Shown piece after piece: positions 18,696 through 28,375 of a DNA stretch of 64,000 nt. The stretch is from contig DAOUTW010000018.1 in NCBI GenBank assembly GCA_030668485.1, forward strand, positions 1 through 64,000, written 5' to 3'. Each line of letters starts with the position of its first letter. Position 1 is the stretch's first letter. Source of the stretch: Candidatus Zixiibacteriota bacterium. GTDB taxonomy: Bacteria > Zixibacteria > MSB-5A5 > GN15 > JAAZOE01. The notes under the pieces are model-generated. The model was given only the letters and a program-made list of their open reading frames with translations. It had not been told where the DNA came from and did no database searches. A program made the translations under genes and the position numbers.

Positions 18696-20030
18696 TTATT
18701 TTTTCTTCTTCGACTTTTTCAGTTTGGTGGTCAAAATATCTTCCAGATCGGGATGGCCGATTTCCTGCAAGCTATATCCCACGCGGGCGGTCGGCTTTTT
18801 GATCTTTACGATACGCCTGAGATCGATCGGCGTACCGATAATCACCAGGTCGCACTTGGTGGCGTTGATCGTCTTCTCCAGGTCCTTGATCTGCTGGCCG
18901 GAATAACCCATGGCCGGCAACAGAACTCCGATTTCCGGATACTTTTCAAAAGTCTCGGAAATGGTCCCGACAGTATAAGGCCGCGGATCGACCAGTTCGG
19001 CGGCGCCGAACTTCATAGCCGCAACCACACCGGCGCCATAAGTCATTTCACCGTGAGTCAGGGTCGGGCCGTCCTCGACTACCAGCACTTTCTTGCCGGT
19101 GATCGCTTCGGCGTTTTCGACCGTCAGCGGACTGGCGGCATCGACGATGGTCGCCTTGGGATTGATCATCCGGACATTGCTGCGCACGGTATCGACACCT
19201 TCCGGATGAGCCGAATCGATTTTGTTGATCACTACGACGTCAGCCAGATGGACGTTGGTCAGACCGGGGTAATAAGACAGCTCATGGCCCGGACGATGAG
19301 GATCAACGACCGTAATATAGAGATCGGCCTTGTAGAACGACATATCGTTATTGCCGCCGTCCCAGACGATCACATCGGCTTCCTTCTCAGCTTCGCGAAG
19401 GATCATCTCATAATCCACACCGGCGTAAACGATGACGCCGCGGTCGATATGAGGTTCGTACTCCTCGCGCTCTTCGATAGTACATTTATGCTTAACGAGA
19501 TCTTTGTAATCGGCAAAACGCTGACAGGCTTGCTTGGCCAGATCGCCGTAAGGCATGGGATGACGAATGGCCACCACCTTTTTGCCCATCTTCTGCAGTA
19601 CTTCGCACACGCGGCGGGTGGTCTGAGATTTGCCGCATCCGGTCCGGGCGGCACAAACGGCCACTACCGGCTTTTTGCTGACAACCATGGTCGGCTCTCC
19701 GCCAGCCATCGAGAAGGCGGCGCCGTTGGCGATAACTTCCGCACCCTTGGCCATGACGACCTCGAAGGGGATATCGGAATACGAGAAAACGACCTCGGCA
19801 ATATTGTGCTTGCGGATCAGCTTTATCAATTCCGATTCGTCATAAATCGGAATTCCTTTGGGATACAGTTTTCCGGCCAGCGACGGCGGGTATTTGCGTC
19901 CTTCGATATCGGGAATCTGAGTAGCGGTAAAAGCTACGACTTCAATACTTTTGTCATTCCGGTAGAGACAATTGAAATTGTGGAAATCGCGCCCGGCCGC
20001 GCCCATGATAATGATCTTCCTTCGTGCCAT
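18696..20030 (-). CDS. GTPase related to cyclic 2,3-diphosphoglycerate synthetase
   Basis: GAAGRDFHNFN, P-loop AARTGCGKSQTTR, DADVIVWDGGNND-like motif. Confidence 0.75.
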   Translation of the reverse strand: MARRKIIIMGAAGRDFHNFNCLYRNDKSIEVVAFTATQIPDIEGRKYPPSLAGKLYPKGIPIYDESELIKLIRKHNIAEVVFSYSDIPFEVVMAKGAEVIANGAAFSMAGGEPTMVVSKKPVVAVCAARTGCGKSQTTRRVCEVLQKMGKKVVAIRHPMPYGDLAKQACQRFADYKDLVKHKCTIEEREEYEPHIDRGVIVYAGVDYEMILREAEKEADVIVWDGGNNDMSFYKADLYITVVDPHRPGHELSYYPGLTNVHLADVVVINKIDSAHPEGVDTVRSNVRMINPKATIVDAASPLTVENAEAITGKKVLVVEDGPTLTHGEMTYGAGVVAAMKFGAAELVDPRPYTVGTISETFEKYPEIGVLLPAMGYSGQQIKDLEKTINATKCDLVIIGTPIDLRRIVKIKKPTARVGYSLQEIGHPDLEDILTTKLKKSKKKK

Positions 20031-20217
20031 GATGTATCTCCATTTTCTATTTTCAGTTTTCTATTACAGTTATCCTACGGTATATGGACATCTGACCGAA
20101 TTATATGGCCGAAGCATTCCAGATATGCCGCACCAGAAAGCGGCTCCAATCGGCCGCCCCTGACTTACCTCGTATGGACAAAACAAAACTGAACATCGAA
20201 TTCTCTATTGACATCCT

Positions 20218-21714
20218 TTACTGGTTGTCGATCTGTGCTCTCTGGTTGGTTCCGGAGAAATCGATATAAACCGATTTCCATTCCGAGAAAACTTCCAGCG
20301 ACTGGGTGCAGGCTTCACGATGACCGTTGCCGGTATGTTTGGTACCGCCAAACGGCATGTGCGTCTCGGCGCCGATGGTCGGAGCGTTGACATAGAAAAT
20401 ACCGGTATAAACATCGCGCATCGCCGTGAAGGCGCGGTTGACATCCTGCGTATAAATCGAGGCCGACAAACCGTAGGCGCAATCGTTGGCAAATTCAATC
20501 GCCTGATCAAAGTCATTGACAGGAATGCAGTCAGTCACCGATCCAAAAATCTCCTCTTTGAAGATCCGCATACCAGGCTCCACATCGCCGAAAATTGTCG
20601 GCTGAGTGAACCAGCCCTTGTCATAAGCGCCGCCGGTAAGACGCCCGCCGCCGCAAAGCAGCTTGGCTCCGTCTTCCTTCTCTCCGATACGCATATATTC
20701 GAGAACCGAATTCATCTGCGACTCGGAAATAGCGGGACCCATCTCAATGCCGTCTTCGAGGCCGTTACCGACCTTGAGAGCCTTGGCGCGCTCGACCAGC
20801 ATCTTGGTAAATTTGTTGTACACCTTCTTGTGGATAATCAGCCGCGATGAGGCGGTACAGCGCTGACCGGTGGTGCCGAAAGCGCCCCAGAGGGAACCCT
20901 CGAGGGCGAGATCAAGGTCAGCGTCATCCATAATGATGATACAATTCTTGCCGCCCATTTCCAAATGGCAGTGCTTGAAGTCCGGCGAGCATGCTTCGGA
21001 AATTTTGCGCCCGATATCGGTTGAACCGGTGAAAGAAACACAGCCGACCCGCTTGTCGGTCATCAGAGGCTGTCCCACTGACGATCCGGAACCGCTGACA
21101 AGATTGACGACTCCGGGCGGAAGCCCCTCTTCTTCGAACGCCTTGACCAGATTAACCACTGACAGCGGGGTGTAGGTGGCCGGCTTGATAACCACAGTGT
21201 TACCCAGCACCAGCGCCGGTGTCATTTTCCATGACGGAATTGCGATCGGGAAATTCCACGGGGTAATCATACCGCAGACTCCCAGAGGCTGGCGGATCGA
21301 CATACAAAACTTATTGGTCATTTCCGAAGGTGTCGTCTGACCGAAACTACGGCGGCCTTCACCGGCCATGTAGTAGGTCATGTCGATCGCTTCCTGGGTA
21401 TCGCCCCGAGTTTCGGCAAGTACTTTACCCATTTCGCGCGTCATGTCGCGTGAAATCTCTTCCTTGTCCTTGAGGAGTCTCTGCGCGACACGGTAGAGGA
21501 TCTCTCCCCTCTTCGGAGCGGGATAAAGACGCCATGATTTATATGCTTCCGCGGCGGCGCTGATGGCGGCGTCGACATCCTGATCGTCAGATTGCTGAAA
21601 TATGCCGACAACGTCATCGGTATTGGCCGGGTTTATATTCTGAAATGTTTCTCCGGTATGCGATTTTACCCATTCGCCATTGATGAAGTTTTTATATACC
21701 TTCGGCTTCTTCAT
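20218..21714 (-). CDS. Aldehyde dehydrogenase family protein
   Basis: [47 protein letters not shown]. Confidence 0.92.
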   Translation of the reverse strand: MKKPKVYKNFINGEWVKSHTGETFQNINPANTDDVVGIFQQSDDQDVDAAISAAAEAYKSWRLYPAPKRGEILYRVAQRLLKDKEEISRDMTREMGKVLAETRGDTQEAIDMTYYMAGEGRRSFGQTTPSEMTNKFCMSIRQPLGVCGMITPWNFPIAIPSWKMTPALVLGNTVVIKPATYTPLSVVNLVKAFEEEGLPPGVVNLVSGSGSSVGQPLMTDKRVGCVSFTGSTDIGRKISEACSPDFKHCHLEMGGKNCIIIMDDADLDLALEGSLWGAFGTTGQRCTASSRLIIHKKVYNKFTKMLVERAKALKVGNGLEDGIEMGPAISESQMNSVLEYMRIGEKEDGAKLLCGGGRLTGGAYDKGWFTQPTIFGDVEPGMRIFKEEIFGSVTDCIPVNDFDQAIEFANDCAYGLSASIYTQDVNRAFTAMRDVYTGIFYVNAPTIGAETHMPFGGTKHTGNGHREACTQSLEVFSEWKSVYIDFSGTNQRAQIDNQ

Positions 21715-22074
21715 AGGGACCTCCTGAATTTATAATCAACATCATGTTTCATATTTACTCCCATACCAAAATGTGAATCTTTTCACCATTTCGGCCAAGA
21801 TTGCTAATATAGAAAAATTAGGGGAATTGTCAAACGCTTTGGGGCATTTGTACAAAGATTTTTGCTTTGGCAGACAACAAATTAACCCCGATTTGAGGCC
21901 AAAACAGGGAGGGGTGATTCTTTCCTCGAAAATCGCAGGGTTTTGGCGGAAATTTCGCCAACTTTTATCCCTATGTTGGCTGAAGTTGGGCGAAAACCGA
22001 ATTCGAAGGAAAGCGGAAAAAGTCGATCGAATTTTGATTTCCGAGGTAGATTGATCGGTAATACTGGCGACAGC

Positions 22075-23217
22075 TTAAGACTCGCTTTGCGAGCGGGCGA
22101 GAAATTCCTGTTTGAATTTCATAAAACGGTCTTCCCTGATCGCCAGCCGGATATCTTCCATCAGGCGAATAAAGAAATTGACTGAGTGATAAGACGCCAA
22201 TCGATGAGCCGTAATTTCCGAAACAGAGTATAAATGACGTAAATATGCCCGGCTGTAACGCTGGCAGACATAGCAATCGCAGTCGGGATCGAGCGGTAAA
22301 TAATCCTCTGCGGCGGCGGCATTGCGGAAATTATATGGGCCGGCGGCAGTAAAAACCAGACCGGTGCGGGCATTGCGCGTCGGCAAAACACAGTCGAACA
22401 TATCGACACCCCGCTCCACCGCCATAAGAATATCCTCGGGATAACCGACGCCCATCAGATAGCGCTGCTTATCTTCCGGCAATAGCGGCAGGGTAACATC
22501 GAGCATTCGCGTCATCTGATCTTTGGGTTCGCCAACTGACAGACCGCCGATGGAATAGCCAGGGAAATCCATCTCCAGAAGCTCTTCGGCTGATTGTCGG
22601 CGCAAGTCTTCATACACCGATCCCTGTACTATACCGTGCAAAAGCTGTTTTGGGAAATCTCCGGTTTCTTCGAGACGATTGAACTGGTCAATCCCTCTTT
22701 GCGCCCAGGCGGTGGTACGTTTGACACCCTTAAGAGCATCTTCATGGGAGGCTGGGTATGGCACGCATTGATCGAAAGACATGATAATATCCGGTCCCAA
22801 CTGCCGCTCGATTTCGATCACCTTTTCGGCGGTGAAATCATGGTAGGAACCGTCGAAATGAGACTGAAACCTGACACCGTCGTCGGTGATCTTATTGCGC
22901 CCCATATGAGAAAATACCTGAAATCCCCCCGAGTCCGATAGAATAGCATGAGGCCAAGATGTGAAGCCGTGCACTCGTCCCATCTTTTCGACCACATCCG
23001 CGCCTGGTCGCAAATAGAGATGATAGGTGTTGACCAGGAAAATTTGTGCCCCCATCGCCTCGAGATCTTCGCAGGCCAGGGTTTTCACAGCCCCCTGCGT
23101 TCCGACAGGCATAAATACCGGCGTTTCGATTTCGGCATGAGGGGTCGTCAGTCGTCCGAGGCGGGCTTTGCCGTCCTGATGCAATAATTCGAATGAGAAG
23201 CCGTCGGGATAATTCAT
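22075..23217 (-). CDS. tgt: Queuine tRNA-ribosyltransferase
   Basis: TPVFMPVGTQGAVKTL, LSDSGGFQVFS, CDCYVCQRYSRAYLRHL. Confidence 0.94.
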   Translation of the reverse strand: MNYPDGFSFELLHQDGKARLGRLTTPHAEIETPVFMPVGTQGAVKTLACEDLEAMGAQIFLVNTYHLYLRPGADVVEKMGRVHGFTSWPHAILSDSGGFQVFSHMGRNKITDDGVRFQSHFDGSYHDFTAEKVIEIERQLGPDIIMSFDQCVPYPASHEDALKGVKRTTAWAQRGIDQFNRLEETGDFPKQLLHGIVQGSVYEDLRRQSAEELLEMDFPGYSIGGLSVGEPKDQMTRMLDVTLPLLPEDKQRYLMGVGYPEDILMAVERGVDMFDCVLPTRNARTGLVFTAAGPYNFRNAAAAEDYLPLDPDCDCYVCQRYSRAYLRHLYSVSEITAHRLASYHSVNFFIRLMEDIRLAIREDRFMKFKQEFLARSQSES

Positions 23218-23235
23218 GAACTTGCCCTTTTTGTC

Positions 23236-24603
23236 CTAACGTATAGCCTGTAATGCCTGATCGACATTGGTCACCGGAATCAATTCCATCCCTTTCGGGA
23301 CTGCCAGACCATTGCGATTGGCAGCCGGGATCATCGCCCGTGTCATCCCCAGTTTGACTGCCTCAGCCAGACGGCGGCTGATATGCGAAACACCGCGAAC
23401 ATCTCCGGACAAACCAACCTCACCCACCACCAGCATCTCCGACTCGACGGTGATATTCAATTTGGAAGAGGCCGCGGCCAGTAGAAAAGCCAGATCGAGG
23501 GCGGTGTCATCGAGATGAATACCACCAGCGATATTGACAAAAACATCGTTGCCGCTCAGTAATACCCCGCCCCTTTTTTCGAGCACGGCATTAATAATCG
23601 CCAGCCGTTTGGAATCTATCCCGGACGCAACCCGTTGAGGGGTGCCGTATGGTGAGGATGCCACCAGAGCCTCGACTTCCACCAGAAACGACCGGGTCCC
23701 TTCGACCGCTGCGGAGACGACCCGCCCCGGAAGTTGATCGCCCTGATTCGAGGTCATAAATATCTGCGATGGGTTTTTCATTTCCATCAGGCCGTTGCCG
23801 GTCATTTCGAATACGCCGATTTCTCCGGCCGGGCCGAAGCGATTTTTCTGAGAGCGGAGAATGCGATAAAGATGATAACGATCTCCCTCGAAATAAAGCA
23901 CGGTATCGACCATATGTTCCAGCACCTTGGGGCCGGCGACACTGCCGTCTTTCGTGATATGACCGATGAGAAACAGGATTTTTCCGGTTTGTTTGACCAG
24001 TTCGATCAGGCGAGCCGATGATTCCCGGACTTGCCCGACTGTTCCCGGAGGAGAATCAAAAGCGGGCGAAGCTACGGTCTGGATGGAATCGATAATAAGA
24101 AATTGAAAATCTTCGCGCCCCAGCGACAGGATTTCATCGAGGTCCGAGACATTGGCAACCGAGATCATTTTGCCATCGATACCGAACCGCAGGGAACGAT
24201 CCTTAATCTGCTGAATCGATTCTTCTCCCGAGATATAGAGCACACGGTGACCTTTTTCGCCGTACTTTTCGGCAACCTGCAGAAGCAGCGACGATTTGCC
24301 TATCCCCGGCTCACCGCCGATCAGTAACGCCGATCCATAGACGGCCCCGCCTCCAAGAACGCGATCGAGTTCATCCATCCCCGATTCGATCCGGTCCTGG
24401 TATTGGGTAGTGATATCGGGAATCGGTATGGCAGACGTTGAGCTTTTGCGGGAAGTTTCTTCTTTGGCGGAGGTGGCAATCACTTCTTCATGAAGGCTGT
24501 TCCATTGCCCGCATTCGCGGCACTGTCCCTGCCAGCGATGATGCATTGCCCCGCAACCGGTACAAAAGTATGCTGTTTTCTTTTTTGGCTTGGCTTTCAT
24601 CAA
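23236..24603 (-). CDS. radA: DNA repair protein RadA
   Basis: Zn finger CTGCGAMHHRWQGQCRECG, Walker A GGEPGIGKSSLL, KNRFGPAGEIGVFEM. Confidence 0.94.
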   Translation of the reverse strand: MMKAKPKKKTAYFCTGCGAMHHRWQGQCRECGQWNSLHEEVIATSAKEETSRKSSTSAIPIPDITTQYQDRIESGMDELDRVLGGGAVYGSALLIGGEPGIGKSSLLLQVAEKYGEKGHRVLYISGEESIQQIKDRSLRFGIDGKMISVANVSDLDEILSLGREDFQFLIIDSIQTVASPAFDSPPGTVGQVRESSARLIELVKQTGKILFLIGHITKDGSVAGPKVLEHMVDTVLYFEGDRYHLYRILRSQKNRFGPAGEIGVFEMTGNGLMEMKNPSQIFMTSNQGDQLPGRVVSAAVEGTRSFLVEVEALVASSPYGTPQRVASGIDSKRLAIINAVLEKRGGVLLSGNDVFVNIAGGIHLDDTALDLAFLLAAASSKLNITVESEMLVVGEVGLSGDVRGVSHISRRLAEAVKLGMTRAMIPAANRNGLAVPKGMELIPVTNVDQALQAIR

Positions 24604-25346
24604 TGCACCGTGATCGGGCCGGTCGAGGAGCCGGTGATGAATTGTTTGACAATGGCGTTATCGGTTTGCCGGATCTGGTCCGGAGTTCCATCCCAGACGA
24701 TTTTCCCCTCATAGAGCATGATTATGCGGTCGGCGATTTTGTAGGCCGAAGCCATGTCATGGGTGACGGCAATCGAGGTCACACCCAGTTTCTTATTGAC
24801 ATCGACGATCAGCTCATTGATCATATCGGCCGAAATCGGGTCCAATCCGGTGGTCGGTTCGTCATAAAGAATGATATCGGGTTCGGTAGCGATTGCCCGT
24901 GCCAGAGCGACTCGTTTTTTCATCCCGCCGGAAATTTCGGATGGCATCTTATGCCCGACATCTTTCATACCGACCAGCGCCAGTTTTTCTTCGGCAATCT
25001 GTTTCACCTGTTGCGGTTTCATATGCAGGCTTTCCTTGAGACAGAAGCCGATATTCTCGGCCACCGTCATCGAATCAAAAAGCGCCCCGAACTGAAAGAG
25101 CACCCCGACTCGTTTGCGGAAATCCATGAGGTCAACATGCTTCAACTCAAAAACATTCTGACCATCGACCACCACGCTGCCCTCATCCGGACGTAGCAAG
25201 GCGATAATATGCTTCAACAAAACCGACTTGCCACATCCCGACTGTCCGATCACGACCACCGACTCGCCCTTTTGGATTTCGAGGTCGATGCCGGTGAGGA
25301 CCTCCAGCCGGCCAAAACTTTTCTTTAAATTCTCAACCTTTATCAT
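24600..25346 (-). CDS. ABC transporter ATP-binding protein (MlaF-like)
   Basis: GQSGCGKSVLL, SGGMKKRVALARA, ILYDEPTTGLDP. Confidence 0.9.
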   Translation of the reverse strand: MIKVENLKKSFGRLEVLTGIDLEIQKGESVVVIGQSGCGKSVLLKHIIALLRPDEGSVVVDGQNVFELKHVDLMDFRKRVGVLFQFGALFDSMTVAENIGFCLKESLHMKPQQVKQIAEEKLALVGMKDVGHKMPSEISGGMKKRVALARAIATEPDIILYDEPTTGLDPISADMINELIVDVNKKLGVTSIAVTHDMASAYKIADRIIMLYEGKIVWDGTPDQIRQTDNAIVKQFITGSSTGPITVH

Positions 25347-26125
25347 ATTCTAAACAACAAAGTGGCCATGATATAGTCGGCAATAAGGACCATCACCGCC
25401 GAGCTGACCACCGCCCGGGTTGTCGACGCACCTACTCCCTGCGCGCCGCCGGAGGTGAAAAATCCGTGATAACAGCCCATCATCGAAATGATTGCCCCGA
25501 ATGCAGTCGCCTTGATCAGGCCGGAGAAAAAGTCGGATAACGTGAAAAGCTGTTTGAATCCGTTCATGAATGTTTCGGTCTCAACCCCGATCAGGCTGAC
25601 GGCCACGAGCAGGGCGCCGAAGATGGCGATGAAATCGGCCAGCGCGGTGATTATCGGGAGCATGATAATACCGGCGGCGAAACGAGGCATGACCAGATAT
25701 CGGATCGGATCGACCGACATCGATTCCATGGCGTCGATCTGTTCGGTTACTTTCATTGAGCCGATTTCGGCTGCGATACCTGCGCCGACGCGTCCTGCTA
25801 TCACCAGCGCCGTCAAAACCGGCGCCAATTCGATCAGAACCGCCTTGCCGACCGCTCCCCCGAGATATCTGATTGGAACATAATTTTTAAACTGGTAGGC
25901 CGCCTGCCAGGCCGAAACGCCTCCGGTGAAAACCGAGGTAATCATGATCAGCCAGATCGATTTGACTCCGATATGATACATCTGGTTGACGACCAGATGA
26001 AGCGAGGAGAAGAAATATCGGAACGCCAGCAGCGTTCGTCCCAGCATGAGGGACAAGCGCCCCAGGCCGCTGATAAGGGTCGTTGGCCTCAGGTCAAAAA
26101 CCGGTGAATGTTCGTCCATATTCAA
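25343..26125 (-). CDS. ABC transporter permease (MlaE-like)
   Basis: AELGTMKVTEQIDAM-type motif (AAEIGSMKVTEQIDAMESM), six-TM pattern, paired with the MlaF-like gene. Confidence 0.88.
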   Translation of the reverse strand: MNMDEHSPVFDLRPTTLISGLGRLSLMLGRTLLAFRYFFSSLHLVVNQMYHIGVKSIWLIMITSVFTGGVSAWQAAYQFKNYVPIRYLGGAVGKAVLIELAPVLTALVIAGRVGAGIAAEIGSMKVTEQIDAMESMSVDPIRYLVMPRFAAGIIMLPIITALADFIAIFGALLVAVSLIGVETETFMNGFKQLFTLSDFFSGLIKATAFGAIISMMGCYHGFFTSGGAQGVGASTTRAVVSSAVMVLIADYIMATLLFRI

Positions 26126-26146
26126 TGTTACCGGACCAGTTTAGAG

Positions 26147-26216
26147 TGTTTGGCCACAATCAAAGACTAATCGCTGCCGGACACAACTAAATAATCGAGA
26201 AAATGATATTGCGTTA
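26147..26216. repeat. 70-bp direct repeat, copy A (flanks the Fic gene)
   Basis: tgtttggccacaatcaaagactaatcgCtgccggacacaactaaataatcgagaaaatgatattgcgtTa. Confidence 0.95.
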
Positions 26217-26293
26217 GGGGGGGTATGGCATTCTCAGAATGATTATTGGGACCGTTACCGGTGATTATCCAATCAATAGGCAAATAAAAACTT

Positions 26294-26327
26294 ATGATAT
26301 GATGATGATGATGATGATGACGATGAC
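26294..26327. repeat. (ATG/GAT)n microsatellite
   Basis: atgatatgatgatgatgatgatgatgacgatgac. Confidence 0.8.
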
Positions 26328-26503
26328 GGTGGCGGCAGTAACTGGATCGATATTGCCATTTAAATTGGCATTACTTCACTTGAAATTATTTGTCATTTTT
26401 CCCGCATTGAGTCGTGTTTATGACTTAAACACAACAAAATCACGTGTCGAATTAAGCGACATTCATCGACACGTATACTCAATGTGTCGATACTGTCGAC
26501 ATG

Positions 26504-27589
26504 TTATTTTGACAATAAATTATAAAGTTTGATGTTTAAATACAGGGTTTCCTTACCGATTATTTTGGATTTCAAAATACCGATTTTTTCAACTTCCTTG
26601 AGGTAATCAGCTGCTGTTTGGCGTTTTGCAATACCTCCATCTACCAGGAAACTACCTTTTGTATAGGGTTGCCGAAATAGGATTTCTATTAACTCTTTGG
26701 AATAAACCCTACTTGGCAGTCTTCGCCTTGCATCTTCCATCGTTTCCAACATTAAATCACGAATATCGAGAATACGCCTTCGAGTAATATGAGCGGTTTT
26801 TTCGATGGCTTCCAGCATATAGAGAATCCACGATTCCCAATCGCCCTTTTCGGTAACCTTTCTGAGAAGCCGGTAATAGTCACTCTTGTGCTCAATGATG
26901 AAGTGACTTAAATATAGAACGGGTAAATCCAATAATTTATGAAGAACAAGAAAAAGGATATTGATGATACGTCCTGTGCGCCCGTTACCGTCAGAGAACG
27001 GGTGGATTGCTTCAAATTGATAATGAATTATAGATAGTTTAATAAGCGGATCGATGCCTGTTTCCTCGTGTATGTACTCTTCCAAGTTTTTGAGTTTGTC
27101 ACGGATAATTAATTCACCCTCTGGTGGTGTATATACTATTTCGTCTGTTGCAGGATTCATCAGGTTTGTACCTGGAGAACGGCGAATCCCCGCCTGATTC
27201 TTGGTGATAGTCTGAACGATTTTAATGAAAAGATTAGTCGAGAGAACCGCTTTCTCCCTCATTGAATTATAACCATTCCAAAGCGCCTCACGATACCGCA
27301 AGACTTCCTTTGTTGCTGAGCCCACTTGGCTCGTATTAGCGGTGATCGCTTCGAAGAGAGAATCGTTAGTCGTTATAACGTTTTCAATCTCTGAACTAGC
27401 TTTGGCTTCTTGTAGTAATACTGTGTTAATAAGCAACGCTTGATCGGGAATCGTTTCGCCCAACCCCTTCAACTCTGCCAAAGCGCGACTTGCAGTTATG
27501 GCGCGCCTAAGTACAACGGCAGTCTCTATTTCTTTTTTTGGGGGCAACAAGGGAAGGTCGTTGAATGGTCTTTGAGGATTAAATTTCAT
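26504..27589 (-). CDS. Fic family protein with wHTH-like C-terminus (putative AMP transferase)
   Basis: Fic motif HPFSDGNGRTGR; N-terminal inhibitory-helix-like SSEIEN matching (S/T)xxxE(G/N). Confidence 0.92.
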   Translation of the reverse strand: MKFNPQRPFNDLPLLPPKKEIETAVVLRRAITASRALAELKGLGETIPDQALLINTVLLQEAKASSEIENVITTNDSLFEAITANTSQVGSATKEVLRYREALWNGYNSMREKAVLSTNLFIKIVQTITKNQAGIRRSPGTNLMNPATDEIVYTPPEGELIIRDKLKNLEEYIHEETGIDPLIKLSIIHYQFEAIHPFSDGNGRTGRIINILFLVLHKLLDLPVLYLSHFIIEHKSDYYRLLRKVTEKGDWESWILYMLEAIEKTAHITRRRILDIRDLMLETMEDARRRLPSRVYSKELIEILFRQPYTKGSFLVDGGIAKRQTAADYLKEVEKIGILKSKIIGKETLYLNIKLYNLLSK

Positions 27590-27683
27590 GGCACATAATT
27601 CCTTATTATCATAACAATAAATCTTGGGGGAGGCTTCAAGTCAATCATAATCTCTGTACTGCGGGCAACGCTATTTCTTGATA

Positions 27684-27753
27684 TGTTTGGCCACAATCAA
27701 AGACTAATCGGTGCCGGACACAACTAAATAATCGAGAAAATGATATTGCGTCA
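27684..27753. repeat. 70-bp direct repeat, copy B
   Basis: Identical to 26147-26216 except two substitutions (C/G and T/C). Confidence 0.95.
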
Positions 27754-27792
27754 AGGAATTGCAATTACAGACCCACACACTATTTGCGAGGA

Positions 27793-28011
27793 TCAACGCC
27801 CTACCGTTATAGATGTCCCCAACCAGAATCCGATTATCGCGCCAATGAGACCAAAAGCAAACTGCTTCTCAGATTGACCATAATCCAGTGACAAAATAAT
27901 CCATAAAGACGCGAAAAGCAGAATGAGGGATATGACAACCCGCATTATAATTGCAATGTGACTAAAGGCGAAATTCAACATCCATTTTATATCGTTGAAT
28001 TTAATACCCAT
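27793..28011 (-). CDS. Small membrane protein, hypothetical
   Basis: 72 aa with two predicted hydrophobic segments. Confidence 0.45.
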   Translation of the reverse strand: MGIKFNDIKWMLNFAFSHIAIIMRVVISLILLFASLWIILSLDYGQSEKQFAFGLIGAIIGFWLGTSITVGR

Positions 28012-28284
28012 AACAATACTCCGTCGAGTAAAACTTTCTCACCTTATTTAATTGTCATTGGGTTATAATTGTATATAGCTGTCGAAATTAAATTTGTCAA
28101 ACATATTTAGGCACTTTTTTCAGAAAGTTTTTCTCGTTGCTCCACAACGAGTTACGATAACGGCAAAAAATAGTTTAAATTTTTTATATTTTTACGGCAA
28201 AAAACCCACAAATTAGCACTGCCAATAAGGTATTTCGATCACAAAAGGCCTTATCCCCTTCGTCTTCATAGCCTAATGCCGAAT

Positions 28285-28359
28285 GTTTTTGTGGTTGGTA
28301 TACGTCTCGTGCACCAACAAAGAAAGTTGGCAGACGAGACGTCCGCCAGCCACAAAAAT
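28285..28359. repeat. Large imperfect inverted repeat
   Basis: Arms gtttttgtggttggtatacgtctcgtgcaccaac and gttggcagacgagacgtccgccagccacaaaaat, 7-nt loop. Confidence 0.75.
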
Positions 28360-28375
28360 CAACATCCATAATTTT

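Noticed and set aside
18753-20192. 479-aa ORF antisense to the cPGS-like GTPase
   Set aside because: Shadow ORF of a well-supported coding gene; translated product resembles no family. The same applies to 4388..5311, 12826..13506 and other long antisense ORFs.
26239-26532. 97-aa ORF with poly-Met run
   Set aside because: Produced by the ATG microsatellite; no domain support.
26504-27589. Fic gene as part of a toxin-antitoxin pair
   Set aside because: No adjacent antitoxin; the protein carries its own N-terminal inhibitory-helix-like motif, consistent with a self-inhibited class II Fic enzyme.
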